The translations under genes were made by a program, and so were the position numbers. A DNA stretch of 64,000 nucleotides from Roseovarius nanhaiticus (lineage in GTDB: Bacteria; Pseudomonadota; Alphaproteobacteria; Rhodobacterales; Rhodobacteraceae), in assembly GCF_900156535.1 (NCBI RefSeq), contig NZ_FTNV01000001.1:744001-808000 (forward strand). The letters are read 5' to 3'. Of this stretch, positions 1 to 9,581 are shown piece by piece (positions within the stretch are counted from its first letter, which is position 1; each line of letters opens with the position of its first letter). Below the pieces are notes generated by a model. It made no database searches. It was not told where the DNA came from and was given only the letters and a program-made list of their open reading frames with translations.

Positions 1-190
1 CAGGTATTCCGATTGCGGTCTCGTTCGACTTGGCCGAAGCTCAGCACACGATCACTTTGATACTATCGATTTGACCTGTTGAAACCACAGCTGAGCCTGA
101 TTTTTCCCGGCGCGCTGGTGCATGTTATACCGTCCGGCTCATCTGGAACTGTGCTCATCGTTTCGGCGACCAAGAGAAACTGGAGATACC
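1..190. other. Upstream region of the dipeptidase operon; possible 3' end of a truncated gene
   Basis: No full gene is visible here. A forward reading frame is open from base 3 to a stop at 72-74 and could be the last ~23 codons of a gene cut by the window edge, but a second frame is also open to base ~86, so I cannot choose. A Shine-Dalgarno-like GGAGA lies just before the ATG at 191. The promoter of the peptide operon should lie in this stretch. Confidence 0.3.
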
Positions 191-1240
191 ATGACTGACT
201 TTCCCGTCTTCGACGGCCACAATGATCTGGTCCTTCGCCTGCTGCGCGGGGACGTAACCGCTGACGCCGTAGCTTCGGGACTTTCGGACGGACATATCGA
301 CAAGCCGCGCGCACAGAAAGGCGGATTCGGCGGAGGCTTTTTCGCCATTTTCGTGCCCAGTCCCGGCGATAAGGCCGCGCGGCATGATGAGATGCGCGAC
401 CCGCCCTATAAAATTGCTTTGCCAGACCAGATATCTGAAGCCGTAGCGACCGACTGGACCGAGCGCGGGTTCGACGCGATGGCTGACCTCGCCGCGGCCG
501 GAGCCGTCCGCATTTGTCGGACCGCAACCGAGGTCGAGGCGGCGCTGCCCGCCGAAGAAATGGCCGCAGTTATCCATATCGAAGGCGCCGAGGCGATCGA
601 CCGCGATTTCGAAAAGTTGGAGGCGTGGCACGCGCGCGGATTGCGGTCATTGGGTCCGGTCTGGAGCCGCGACACTGTCTGGGGCCATGGCGTGCCCTTC
701 CGTTACCCCTCCGACCCCGACGTGGGGCCGGGTCTGACCGATGCGGGCAAGGCGCTGATCCGCGAATGCAACCGCCTGAAGATCATGGTGGACCTGTCAC
801 ACCTCAATGCCAAGGGAGTTGAGGACGTGGCCCGGATCAGTGACGCGCCGCTGGTTGCGACACACTCCAACGCCTGGGCGGTTTGCCCGCATTCGCGCAA
901 CCTCACGGACCGGCAATTGGCGATGATCCGCGACAGCGATGGAATGGTGGGCATCAACTTTGCCAGCGCCTTTTTGCGACCCGACGGTCGGATGGACTCG
1001 GAGTTTGACCTTGACATCGTGCTCCGACACTTTGACCATCTGGTTCATTGCCTTGGTGAGGATCGCGTGGGCCTTGGGTCCGATTTTGACGGGGCACTTG
1101 TCCCGGACAAGATCGGGGATTGCGCGGGCTTGCCCAGCCTGCTCACCGCACTGCGATCACATGGTGTGGACGATGGCCTCATGACCAAGATCACACATGG
1201 GAACTGGCTACGGATCCTGCGGCAAACGTGGGGCGAATAA
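191..1240 (+). CDS. Membrane dipeptidase (peptidase family M19)
   Basis: This 349-residue protein belongs to the renal-dipeptidase family of dinuclear zinc dipeptidases, which cleave dipeptides, including many with a D-residue at the C-terminal side. Visible metal ligands follow the family pattern: H10 and D12 in DGHNDL, E131 in HIEGAE, H204 in VDLSHL, H225 in ATHSNA, and the late GSDFDG motif. I chose ATG 191 because GGAGA precedes it at good spacing; a longer in-frame start at 122 has no ribosome site. There is no signal peptide, so the enzyme is probably cytoplasmic. It is followed after 23 bases by a peptide-type ABC importer, which suggests that imported dipeptides are its substrate (inference). 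Confidence in the family is high; the substrate is unknown. Confidence 0.93.
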   Translation: MTDFPVFDGHNDLVLRLLRGDVTADAVASGLSDGHIDKPRAQKGGFGGGFFAIFVPSPGDKAARHDEMRDPPYKIALPDQISEAVATDWTERGFDAMADLAAAGAVRICRTATEVEAALPAEEMAAVIHIEGAEAIDRDFEKLEAWHARGLRSLGPVWSRDTVWGHGVPFRYPSDPDVGPGLTDAGKALIRECNRLKIMVDLSHLNAKGVEDVARISDAPLVATHSNAWAVCPHSRNLTDRQLAMIRDSDGMVGINFASAFLRPDGRMDSEFDLDIVLRHFDHLVHCLGEDRVGLGSDFDGALVPDKIGDCAGLPSLLTALRSHGVDDGLMTKITHGNWLRILRQTWGE

Positions 1241-1263
1241 CAATATAAACAGGGAGTTATAAA

Positions 1264-2859
1264 ATGAAACCATCATTTGTTGCAGCTGCGGTTGCGTCGA
1301 TCCTGGCCGTTGGCATTGCCGCGCCCAGCTTTGCCCAGACACCGCCGAACATGCTGGTCATCGCCAACCGGATCGACGACATCAAGACCTTCGATCCGGC
1401 CGAAAGCTTTGAATTCGCGGGCGCCGATGTCAGCCGGAATGTCTACCAGAAGCTGGTCAACTTCGATCCGCTCGACCTTGATGCCGGCTTTCAACCGCAA
1501 CTGGCCGAAAGCTGGGAGATTTCCGACGACGGCCTGACCATAACCTTCGCCATGGCCGAGGGCCACACCTTCGCCTCTGGCAACCCTGTCACGGCCAAGG
1601 ACGCGGAATTCTCGCTGCGCCGCGCGGTGATCTTGAACAAGACGCCGACCTTCATCCTGACGCAGTTCGGCTTCACGCCGGAAAATGTCGAACAGACAAT
1701 CAAGGCTACGGATGACAGTACATTGGTGCTGACGCTGGATAAACCCTATGCGCTGTCTTTCGTGCTGAACTGCCTGACCGCCACGATCGGCGGGATCGTC
1801 GACATGGAAACCGTCATGGCGAACGAAGAAGACGGCGACATGGGCAACGCATGGCTGCGCACCAACACCGCCGGATCCGGCCCCTACAAGGTCGTCGACT
1901 GGAAGCCGAGCGAAAGCGTGCTGCTTGACCTCAACCCCAATTACAGCGGCGAGACCCCGGCGATGGAACGGGTGATCGTTCAGCACATCCAGGAAAGCGC
2001 GACCCAGCGCCTGCAGCTTGAGCGCGGCGATATCGACGTAGCGCGCAACCTGTCGCCCGAAGACGTGGCGGGCCTGTCGGATGTCGACAGCGTCAAGATC
2101 GTCGACGAGCTGCGCGGCCGATTGATGTATTTCGCGGCCAACCAGAAGAAAGACATGCTCTCGGATCCCAAGGTGCTGGAGGCGCTGAAGCTGGCGGCCG
2201 ATTACGAGGGCATGTCGAACTCGTTCCTCAAGGGGCAGTACACAGTTCATCAGGCTTTCCTGCCGCGCACCTTCCTGGGCGCGCTTGAGGAAACGCCGTT
2301 CTCCTATGACATGGAGGCTGCACAGGCAGCACTGGCAGAGTCGGCCTTTCCTGACTGTGGCCCGATCAAGATCTCGGTGCGCGATGCGCAAGAACGCATG
2401 GACATCGCGCAGTCGCTTCAGAACACCTGGGGGCAGCTTGGCTGTGACGTGGAGCTGATCGTCGGCACCGGCGCACAAACGTTGGACCGCTATCGCGCCC
2501 GCGAGCATGACATCTATCTTGGCGCTTGGGGCCCGGATTACCCCGACCCCAACACCAATGCCGGCACCTTCGCGGTCAACCCGGACAATTCGGACGAGGC
2601 AGGAGCAACCGGCCTCCTTGCTTGGCGGAACGCATGGGACATTCCGGAGATGACCGAAAAGACTCTTGCAGCAGTGGTCGAGAATGACACCGAAACCCGC
2701 GCCGAGATGTACCGTGAACTTCAGCGCGAACATCAGCAGACCAGCCCGTTTGGCGTGATGTTCCAGCAAATCGAACAGAACGGCATGCAATCGAGTGTCG
2801 AGAACTTCGTGGCCGGTGGCGCGACGACGGCGGTCTCCTATTGGGTCATCACCAAGTAA
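1264..2859 (+). CDS. Peptide-type ABC transporter, periplasmic substrate-binding protein (SBP_bac_5 family)
   Basis: The 531-residue product starts with a clear Sec signal peptide that ends in SFAQ, near residue 25. It then has the layout of the DppA/OppA (SBP_bac_5) family, including early segments on Asp-Pro-Ala and conserved AESWEIS/DDGLTITF-type motifs. It would capture a peptide or similar ligand in the periplasm and deliver it to the two permeases that follow with no gap. A Shine-Dalgarno AGGGAG lies about 8 bases before the ATG. Placement directly after an M19 dipeptidase favours a dipeptide ligand, but SBP_bac_5 members also bind nickel chelates, opines and sugars, so the ligand is inferred only from context. 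Confidence 0.92.
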   Translation: MKPSFVAAAVASILAVGIAAPSFAQTPPNMLVIANRIDDIKTFDPAESFEFAGADVSRNVYQKLVNFDPLDLDAGFQPQLAESWEISDDGLTITFAMAEGHTFASGNPVTAKDAEFSLRRAVILNKTPTFILTQFGFTPENVEQTIKATDDSTLVLTLDKPYALSFVLNCLTATIGGIVDMETVMANEEDGDMGNAWLRTNTAGSGPYKVVDWKPSESVLLDLNPNYSGETPAMERVIVQHIQESATQRLQLERGDIDVARNLSPEDVAGLSDVDSVKIVDELRGRLMYFAANQKKDMLSDPKVLEALKLAADYEGMSNSFLKGQYTVHQAFLPRTFLGALEETPFSYDMEAAQAALAESAFPDCGPIKISVRDAQERMDIAQSLQNTWGQLGCDVELIVGTGAQTLDRYRAREHDIYLGAWGPDYPDPNTNAGTFAVNPDNSDEAGATGLLAWRNAWDIPEMTEKTLAAVVENDTETRAEMYRELQREHQQTSPFGVMFQQIEQNGMQSSVENFVAGGATTAVSYWVITK

Positions 2860-3921
2860 ATGGCGGATCAGAACGTCAACCAGACAGGCGGGCGGCTTGG
2901 GCCGCCCGTCCCGATCTGGGCCAAGAAAACCCTGGCCACGGTCGCAACCGTGGCCGCGACGATCCTTGGCCTGCTGTTCGTGACATTCATGATCGGTCGC
3001 GTGATGCCGATCGACCCCGTTCTTGCGGTGATCGGAGAACGGGCGACACAGGCACAATACGACCAGACATTCATTGATCTTGGCCTGGACCAGCCCCTGC
3101 TGGTGCAGTTCTGGATCTATGTGACCGACGTGCTGCGAGGCGATTTCGGCACATCCATACGCACCGGCCAAGAGGTCACGACCGACATCGCACGCGTGTT
3201 CCCCGCCACGCTGGAGCTTGCGACCCTCGGTACGCTGATCGGCGTTCTGCTGGGTGTGCCGCTGGGCGTCATTGCCGCCGTGCGACAAGGCAGCTGGATC
3301 GACCAGCTTGCGCGTTTCGTCGGCCTGATCGGCTATTCCATGCCGATCTTCTGGCTGGGCCTCGTGGGCTTGCTGATCTTCTACGGCATTCTTGGCTGGG
3401 TCGCTGGCCCGGGCCGTTTGGGCATCTTCTATCAGGGCATCGTCGAACCGATCACCGGCATGATCCTGATCGACAGCGCGCTGCGCGGTGAATGGGCCGT
3501 ATTCCGCAGCGCCTTCTCGCACATCATCCTGCCCGCATCCCTGCTGGGTTATTACAGCCTTGCCTACATCAGCCGCATGACGCGGTCCTTCATGCTCGAA
3601 CAGCTTGGGTCGGAATATGTAACGACCGCGCGGGTCAAGGGGCTCAGCGAATGGCAGGTGGTCTGGGGTCACGCGTTCCGCAACATCCGCATCCAGCTGG
3701 TGACCGTGATCGCGCTGGCCTATGCCAACCTTCTGGAAGGGTCCGTCCTCACCGAGATCATCTTTGCATGGCCGGGCCTCGGGCAATACATCACCACGTC
3801 GCTTCTGGCGAATGACATGAATTCGGTACTGGGCGGAACGATCGTGATCGGCACGATCTTCGTTGCAATCAATATCTTCTCCGACTTGCTATACCGCTTC
3901 TTCGATCCGAGGTCCAAATGA
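2860..3921 (+). CDS. Peptide-type ABC transporter permease (DppB family)
   Basis: This 353-residue inner-membrane protein has an N-terminal membrane segment near residues 23-45, a periplasmic domain, and a C-terminal BPD_transp_1 domain with several membrane helices. The EAA-type loop that contacts the ATPase is visible in the stretch ending YVTTARVKGLSEWQV. The start codon directly follows the stop of the binding-protein gene (TAA-ATG), so translation is probably coupled. With the next gene it forms the heterodimeric channel of the importer. Confidence 0.93.
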   Translation: MADQNVNQTGGRLGPPVPIWAKKTLATVATVAATILGLLFVTFMIGRVMPIDPVLAVIGERATQAQYDQTFIDLGLDQPLLVQFWIYVTDVLRGDFGTSIRTGQEVTTDIARVFPATLELATLGTLIGVLLGVPLGVIAAVRQGSWIDQLARFVGLIGYSMPIFWLGLVGLLIFYGILGWVAGPGRLGIFYQGIVEPITGMILIDSALRGEWAVFRSAFSHIILPASLLGYYSLAYISRMTRSFMLEQLGSEYVTTARVKGLSEWQVVWGHAFRNIRIQLVTVIALAYANLLEGSVLTEIIFAWPGLGQYITTSLLANDMNSVLGGTIVIGTIFVAINIFSDLLYRFFDPRSK

Positions 3922-4832
3922 GCACTTCGCAAGGTTTGCGCGACTGGCTTCTCAGCGATGAGCCGACCTCGCGCCGACAGGCGCGGCTCGCGTCCTGGTA
4001 CAAGGGCTGGCTGACGCTGCGGTCGAACACGCTGGCCATGATGGGCCTGTTCGTGCTGACGTTTCTGATCCTGTGCGCGATCTTTGCGCCATTCCTCGCG
4101 ACGCATGACCCATTTGCGCAGAATCTCGGGCAACGCCTGCTGCCGCCGGGCGAAGGCGGGCACCTCTTCGGCACCGACAGCCTGGGGCGGGACATCTATT
4201 CCCGGCTGCTCTATGGCGCACGGATTTCAATCTACATCGTCCTGCTCGTGGTTATGGTGGCACCCCTTGTGGGGCTGATCGTCGGCACAGTTTCCGGCTA
4301 TGCGGGCGGCTGGATCGACGTGGTGCTGATGCGGATCACCGACATCTTCCTGGCCTTCCCCCGGCTGATTCTGGCGTTGGCCTTCGTTGCGGCACTCGGA
4401 GCGGGGATCGAAAACGCAGTGCTTGCGATCTCGCTCACCGCTTGGCCGCCCTATGCACGGATCGCGCGGGCCGAAACGCTGACGATCCGGAATTCGGACT
4501 ATATCCACGCAATCAAGCTTCAGGGCGCGGGGCCGTTCCGCATCGTGACAAAACATATCTGGCCGCTCTGCATCTCGTCGCTGGTGATCCGCGTGACGCT
4601 GGACATGGCGGGCATCATCCTGACGGCCGCGGGGCTCGGCTTTCTGGGACTTGGCGCACAGCCGCCCAGCCCGGAATGGGGCGCGATGATCTCGGACGGG
4701 CGGCAGTATATTCTGGACTACTGGTGGGTCGCCACGATCCCCGGCATCGCGATCTTTGCCATCAGCCTGGCCTTCAACCTGCTGGGCGATGGCATGCGCG
4801 ATGTGCTTGACCCGAAAGGGGGCAATTCATGA
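3918..4832 (+). CDS. Peptide-type ABC transporter permease (DppC family)
   Basis: The 304-residue product is the second channel subunit. It has the N-terminal OppC_N region with a membrane helix at about residues 38-60, the hallmark GTDSLGRDIYSRLLYGAR motif, then the BPD_transp_1 domain with an EAA loop (YIHAIKLQGAGPFRI) and a GLGFLGLG stretch. Its ATG overlaps the stop of the preceding permease gene by 4 bases (ATGA). It works with the preceding permease and the two ATPases that follow. Confidence 0.93.
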   Translation: MSTSQGLRDWLLSDEPTSRRQARLASWYKGWLTLRSNTLAMMGLFVLTFLILCAIFAPFLATHDPFAQNLGQRLLPPGEGGHLFGTDSLGRDIYSRLLYGARISIYIVLLVVMVAPLVGLIVGTVSGYAGGWIDVVLMRITDIFLAFPRLILALAFVAALGAGIENAVLAISLTAWPPYARIARAETLTIRNSDYIHAIKLQGAGPFRIVTKHIWPLCISSLVIRVTLDMAGIILTAAGLGFLGLGAQPPSPEWGAMISDGRQYILDYWWVATIPGIAIFAISLAFNLLGDGMRDVLDPKGGNS

Positions 4833-5692
4833 CCGACGCGCCGCTTCTGGACGTGGAAAACCTCTGGGTGAAGTTCCGCACACGCAACGGTGTCTTCGAC
4901 GCGGTGCGCGGAATTTCGTTCACGTTGGGCAAGGAAAGGCTTGGCATCGTGGGTGAAAGTGGCTCGGGCAAATCCATGACCGGCCGCGCCGTGTTGCGCC
5001 TGATCCGGCCCCCGGGCTTTATCGAGGCCGACAGGCTGGACGTACATGGCGAGGACATTCTGGCGCTGCCGGAAAAGCGCATGCGCAAGTTGCGTGGCGG
5101 GCGCGTGTCGATGATCATGCAGGACCCGAAATTTTCGCTCAACCCGGTGATGACGGTTGGGCAGCAACTGGTCGAGGCGCTGCGCGCGCATGAAAATGTA
5201 TCACGCAGCCAAGCGTATGAGCGCGCTTTGGAGGTGCTCGACGAAGTGGCGATCCGAGAGCCCCGGCGGGTCATCGACCTTTATCCGCACGAGGTGTCGG
5301 GCGGCATGGGCCAGCGCATCATGATCGCCATGATGCTTCTGCCCAATCCCGAAATCCTGATCGCCGATGAGCCTACCTCGGCGCTGGATGTTTCGGTACA
5401 GCTTCAGGTGCTCGACATCATCGACAAGCTGGTGCGCGACCGGGGCATGGGCCTAATGTTCATCAGCCATGACCTCAACCTCGTGGCCAAATTCTGTGAC
5501 CGCATCATCATCATGTATGCCGGCCGCATCGTCGAGACCTGCAAGGCCAGTGAACTGCGTAACGCGCAACACCCCTACACGTTGGGCCTGCTCAATTCGG
5601 TGCCCGACCTCGAACGTCCGCGCGACCATCTGGAGGTTCTCAAGCGCGACCCGGCCTGGCGCGAGGCCCCGTCCGTGAGTGCCCGCCAATGA
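4829..5692 (+). CDS. Peptide-type ABC transporter ATP-binding protein (DppD family)
   Basis: This 287-residue ATPase has Walker A GESGSGKS near residue 40, the signature VSGGMGQR, Walker [13 protein letters not shown] and a switch histidine in FISHDLN. The C-terminal part contains the HPYTLGLL motif that starts the oligopeptide/dipeptide C-terminal extension. It overlaps its upstream neighbour by 4 bases (ATGA). It pairs with the next ATPase to drive uptake. Confidence 0.93.
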   Translation: MTDAPLLDVENLWVKFRTRNGVFDAVRGISFTLGKERLGIVGESGSGKSMTGRAVLRLIRPPGFIEADRLDVHGEDILALPEKRMRKLRGGRVSMIMQDPKFSLNPVMTVGQQLVEALRAHENVSRSQAYERALEVLDEVAIREPRRVIDLYPHEVSGGMGQRIMIAMMLLPNPEILIADEPTSALDVSVQLQVLDIIDKLVRDRGMGLMFISHDLNLVAKFCDRIIIMYAGRIVETCKASELRNAQHPYTLGLLNSVPDLERPRDHLEVLKRDPAWREAPSVSARQ

Positions 5693-6441
5693 GTGCGGTC
5701 ACGGTCAAGGACCTGAATGTCTGGTTCGGCGTCGGTGCGGACCGCTCCTTTGCTGTGCGCGATGTCAATTTCGATGTCGCCAATGGCGAAAGCTTTGGAC
5801 TGGTGGGAGAAAGCGGGTCCGGCAAATCGACGATTCTGCGCGCCATTGCCGGCCTGGTGCCCACATGGTCGGGCGAAATGACGGTTGCGGGTGAAACCCT
5901 TGGACCGAAGCGCACCAAATCCTTCTACAGCAAGGTGCAGATGGTCTTTCAGGACCCCTATGCGTCGCTGCACCCGCGCCAGACGGTGGATCGCGTGCTG
6001 TCCGAGGCGATGGGCCTGCACGGCGTTCAGAACGTCAACACCCGCATCGGCAAATTGCTGAATGACGTAGGTCTCGGCTCTGGTTTCCGGTTTCGCTATC
6101 CGCACCAGCTTTCGGGCGGTCAGCGCCAGCGTGTCGCCATTGCCCGGTCGCTGGCCTGTGATCCGTCGATCCTGCTTCTGGATGAACCGACCTCGGCGCT
6201 GGACGTGTCGGTGCAGGCGGAAATACTCAATCTGCTGGTCGATCTGCGCCGCGAACACAAGCTGACCTATATCATGGTCTCGCATGATCTGGGCGTTGTG
6301 GGGCACCTGTGCGAACGTATCGGCGTGATGAAGGAGGGCCGGTTCGAAGAGGTCCTGACCGTCGAGGACATGCGCCGTTCCAAGGCAAAATCGCCCTATA
6401 CTCAGCATCTCCTGGAAAGCTCGATCAACTCGATCCGGTAG
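5689..6441 (+). CDS. Peptide-type ABC transporter ATP-binding protein (DppF family, short)
   Basis: The 250-residue product is the second ATPase of the importer. Walker A GESGSGKS lies near residue 40, the signature is LSGGQRQR, Walker B is [11 protein letters not shown], and the switch histidine is in VSHDLG. It ends soon after SPYTQHLL and so lacks most of the C-terminal extension seen in full-length DppF (about 320 residues). It overlaps the previous gene by 4 bases. It is the last gene of the operon. Confidence 0.92.
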   Translation: MSAVTVKDLNVWFGVGADRSFAVRDVNFDVANGESFGLVGESGSGKSTILRAIAGLVPTWSGEMTVAGETLGPKRTKSFYSKVQMVFQDPYASLHPRQTVDRVLSEAMGLHGVQNVNTRIGKLLNDVGLGSGFRFRYPHQLSGGQRQRVAIARSLACDPSILLLDEPTSALDVSVQAEILNLLVDLRREHKLTYIMVSHDLGVVGHLCERIGVMKEGRFEEVLTVEDMRRSKAKSPYTQHLLESSINSIR

Positions 6442-6970
6442 ATAAGCATGGGGCGAAGGCTGGGCAGGGCGCTGAGTCGATGCCTGTCTCAGTATATTCA
6501 ATCTGCGTCTAGGTCAGTCGTGAAGTTGGAGAGCTTTTATTGAGGCTTTGGGAAGTCCTGATCGTTTTGAAGGCGGCGCTTCCGCCTAAGAACGAGCACG
6601 CCAAAGGTCAAACCAAGTATATAGCAAGACGCGACATGAGTGTCAGGCCGCGCCCTAAGACAGGCTCGAAAAGCGCTTGAATGTCAGCTTTGTCCAATCG
6701 AAAAATGCGATTTTGCACTGGCAGCGAACAACCGCTTCCCCGCCCGCTTCGTCTGGATTGCGCGATAAGACCGGCCCGGAATGCACTACAAACAAGGCGC
6801 AGCGGATGGACGGCTATTGGTGCGGCGGCCATTCGTCGGGCGTGCTGCATTCAATAGCCGATTGATGCAAGTCACTGCAGCGTCCGCAGAAACGGATAGG
6901 AAGTAGATCTTACCGCCCGCGGTGCGCCACATTTATTTCGGTGCTTAGACAGGAGGGCAAGCGAGGTTCG
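6442..6970. other. Non-coding gap between the peptide operon and the CPBP gene
   Basis: This stretch has no convincing gene. A GC-rich hairpin (GGCGG, five-base loop, CCGCC) near 6572-6587 may end the upstream operon, although no U-tract follows. Both strands of 6608-6865 carry short open frames with unlikely composition and no ribosome site. The start of the next gene is preceded by AGGAGG at about 6950. Confidence 0.4.
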
Positions 6971-7789
6971 ATGCCGACACGCGCCATCCCGCTGTTTTTG
7001 GCCATGATCTTCCTGATCACCTGGGGGGTCATCGGCTTCTACGTGCTCGGCCCTGAACTGGCGTCACGCTGGTTCGGACCAATCAGCGGTTCGCACCCGC
7101 TCTTCTTCCTCGCCACCTGGGCGCCCGCCATCGCGGCGATCTTGCTGGTCCTGTCTCATGCCGGCACCGCAGGGCTAGGGCGCTTCCTGTCGCGGCTCCT
7201 GCTCTGGCGAGCGCCGTCGGGCTGGGCGGTTTTTGTTGTGATCGGCGTGCCACTGGTCTTCATGGCCGGATCGGTAATCAAGGGCGGCCCGGCGCTGGCG
7301 CCGTTGCCGCCCGAGGGCGCTGGTCCGATGGTCGCGGTCATGTTGATGATGCTGTTTCTCGGGCCCATCGAAGAGTTGGGCTGGCGCGGGGTGCTGCAAC
7401 CTCTCCTTCAGCGCCACATGGCACCCGTCTGGGCGGGTGCGCTGATCGGGGCAATCTGGGGGCTCTGGCATCTGCCAGCCTTCTATCTTGCCGGCACTGT
7501 CTTCGGCGCCTGGAACTTCCTGCCCTTCTTCATTGGCAACGTGGTGCTGGCCGTGCTGGTCACGCCACTTCTTAACCGCGCCGGGGGCAGCCTGCTCTGG
7601 CCGATGTTTTTTCATTGGCAACTCATCAACCCGTTCTGGCCTGACGCGCAGCCTTGGGACACTTGGATTCTTGCCGGTGTTGCCATTGTCGTCATCTGGT
7701 GGAACCACGACAGGATGTTCACCCGCGAGGGTGCCGTGACGGAGGTCATCCCGTTACGGCCGCACGCTGCCCTGCAGAAGACAAGGTGA
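6971..7789 (+). CDS. CPBP-family intramembrane glutamic endopeptidase
   Basis: This 272-residue polytopic membrane protein carries the CPBP (Abi/CAAX protease-like) motifs: the EELGWRG pair of glutamates plus arginine in the middle, WHLPAF one helix later, and FFHWQLINP near the C terminus. The fold predicts about seven to eight membrane helices. Family members cleave membrane proteins or process bacteriocin-type peptides; no substrate is evident here. The GTG at 6941 would add ten residues, but ATG 6971 begins a normal hydrophobic N terminus. The next reading frame, a decayed serine hydrolase, starts 6 bases after its stop. Confidence 0.85.
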   Translation: MPTRAIPLFLAMIFLITWGVIGFYVLGPELASRWFGPISGSHPLFFLATWAPAIAAILLVLSHAGTAGLGRFLSRLLLWRAPSGWAVFVVIGVPLVFMAGSVIKGGPALAPLPPEGAGPMVAVMLMMLFLGPIEELGWRGVLQPLLQRHMAPVWAGALIGAIWGLWHLPAFYLAGTVFGAWNFLPFFIGNVVLAVLVTPLLNRAGGSLLWPMFFHWQLINPFWPDAQPWDTWILAGVAIVVIWWNHDRMFTREGAVTEVIPLRPHAALQKTR

Positions 7790-7794
7790 GCGCC

Positions 7795-8526
7795 ATGCGG
7801 ACCGCCCCTGCACTGGCCGTGCCGGTCCTTTCGCTCGTCGTCACTGGCCCGGCTTTGGCGGAGGGCGAAATGGGCCTCTCGGGCAGGGTGCACGACGCGC
7901 TCGAAGCGTTCCAAGAGCGTTACGGTTTTCCGGGCGCGACGGCTGCCATCGTTCTGCCGGACGGGACGGTTGCGACCGTAGCGACGGGCCTCGCCAATGT
8001 CGAAGCGGGACGGTTCCTTGCCCCGATTGACCTGAGCGCCACGATCCCGTCGAACCGGCCGGACCTTCCCGGCCTCGCGGTGCGCTATACAACCGCTGCG
8101 GCCTGCCGGTACGCATGTCGGATGCTGACGGCGTGCTGGTCTGGGATCCGGGCGTCGAATGGACCGGCGGTGACTTTGCCTCCACCTTCGGCAACCTCGC
8201 GCGTTGGGGCCATGCGCTCTTCGGCGGTGAGGCGATGGAAAAGCCGTATATCGACCAGCCCCTCGACGGGTCTCTGTGGCGCCCGGCGCGTCCGGCCGTC
8301 TCTACGGCGCAGTGGTCGCGATATACGCGTATGCGCCGCTCGGACCCGTCTACGGCCGCGGCGGCTGGAGTCTAGGCTATGTCTCCAGCCTGCGCCACTC
8401 CGCGGATCACGGCATCACGTCGCCTTCCAGATCACCAGCGACGCTGGGGTTGTCGACGACAGCTCCGATCACGTGGCGAAGATGGAGGCCGCGCTGGCCC
8501 GGCTTGCCATGGAGGCGCTGGAATGA
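7795..8526 (+). pseudogene. Decayed beta-lactamase-like serine hydrolase (D-Ala-D-Ala carboxypeptidase type)
   Basis: Pieces of one serine hydrolase are spread over all three forward frames. A signal peptide and the N-terminal strands with GFPGATAAIVLPDG are in the first frame (7795 to about 8100). A middle part with WDPGVEWTGGDFASTFGNLA follows in a second frame (about 8105-8275). The part with GRGGWSLGYVSSLRH is in a third (about 8276-8405), and the tail with VAFQITSDAGVVDDSS returns to the first frame and ends at 8526. The region that should hold the catalytic SxxK motif is missing between the first two pieces. The gene therefore has an internal deletion and at least two further frameshifts and is not functional. 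Confidence 0.8.
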
Positions 8527-8624
8527 CATCCCGCCGCGGCCTCCTTGCCGAGCGGGGCGGCCTCATCCCGGCACGCGGCGCCTATGAGACCGGCGCCTAT
8601 CGGCGGTGAACGCTGCACGCTGCT

Positions 8625-9581
8625 TTACCTCCCAACGAGTCGGTCACCACGGACGAGAAAGCGACCCTCGATCTGCAATGCCAGCGGCTCGCCCGAGATC
8701 GGCGGCGCCCCTTCGACGGCGGGACGCTGCGCGTGGATATGCAGATGCGGTTCTGTGCTCGCTCCGGAATTGCCGACCTCGCCCAACCGATCTCCCTCGA
8801 CGACGCTATCCCCGGATGCGACGCTCACGCTTCCATGGCGCATATGGGCAAAGACGATCTCGGCCTCGCCGCAACGCAGGACGACATGGTTGCCAAGGCG
8901 ATTGACCGGGTCCTGTTCCGGAACTTCGAAGTCCGGCATGTTGCCCTCAGCGGCGACAATTGTCCCCGCACAGGGCGCGCGCAGCTCCGCGCCGAAGATC
9001 GCATAGGCGGCAGGTTCGGCCGGCCGCCATCCTTCGGCGCGCAGCCCCCACGGCCCCAGCCCGAAGAAATCGAGCGCATAGGATTGCCCTCGCCAAGGGC
9101 GGAACCGCGCGACGCTGGCATCCAGGGTCGTCAGGTGGGCGTTCACAACTGCGTTGGATCCACCGTTTCCGACGAGATAGCGGCCAGGGCCAAGGGGATT
9201 GGCGATATCCACGACCTCTACCGCTGGCACGCTGCGCCCCATAAGCGCCCGTACGCTGTACCAGCCCCCGACGGCGCATAAGAGAACCGCCAGCGCGAAA
9301 CCCGTCCATCCCCAAGTCCCGTCAGGCAGTACTGGCCGCTTATCGAGACGCGTTCCCGCAGCCCGGAAGATTACCAGGCCCAGCCACAGCGAGCCATAGA
9401 CCCACGGCAGCCACCATACGGGCAACGCCCACTGCGCGACGCGCGCCAGCGCAAACAGCATTGCGCCCGTTCCAGCCGACTGAGCCGCGAACCCCATGAG
9501 GCTTCGCGCCGGCAGAAACAACAGCCATGCGAGCAGTGCCAGCGGGAGGAAAACTTGAATGCCGAGGACCATGGCTGTCAT
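8625..9581 (-). CDS. Membrane-anchored M23-family metallopeptidase
   Basis: The 318-residue product begins with about four hydrophobic segments (residues 1-115), followed by an extracytoplasmic peptidase domain. Likely zinc ligands are a histidine in VVNAHL, an aspartate in QSYALDF and the terminal HLHIH motif; the GNSGASTEPHLH stretch is typical of M23 (LytM/lysostaphin-like) enzymes. Family members cut peptidoglycan cross-bridges or other glycine-containing peptides. The gene is translationally coupled to the upstream DUF6544 gene by a 4-base overlap, so the two proteins probably act together (inference). Confidence 0.82.
   Translation of the reverse strand: MTAMVLGIQVFLPLALLAWLLFLPARSLMGFAAQSAGTGAMLFALARVAQWALPVWWLPWVYGSLWLGLVIFRAAGTRLDKRPVLPDGTWGWTGFALAVLLCAVGGWYSVRALMGRSVPAVEVVDIANPLGPGRYLVGNGGSNAVVNAHLTTLDASVARFRPWRGQSYALDFFGLGPWGLRAEGWRPAEPAAYAIFGAELRAPCAGTIVAAEGNMPDFEVPEQDPVNRLGNHVVLRCGEAEIVFAHMRHGSVSVASGDSVVEGDRLGEVGNSGASTEPHLHIHAQRPAVEGAPPISGEPLALQIEGRFLVRGDRLVGR

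Noticed and set aside
1273..3786. Very long open frame (837 codons) on the minus strand opposite the peptide-binding and permease genes
   Set aside because: It has an odd His/Arg/Asp-rich composition, crosses two clear genes and matches no family; it is an antisense shadow in GC-rich DNA.
6608..6865. Short frames on both strands in the gap before the CPBP gene, considered as a transposase or gene remnant
   Set aside because: No inverted-repeat ends, no DDE motif and no convincing similarity that I can recognise.
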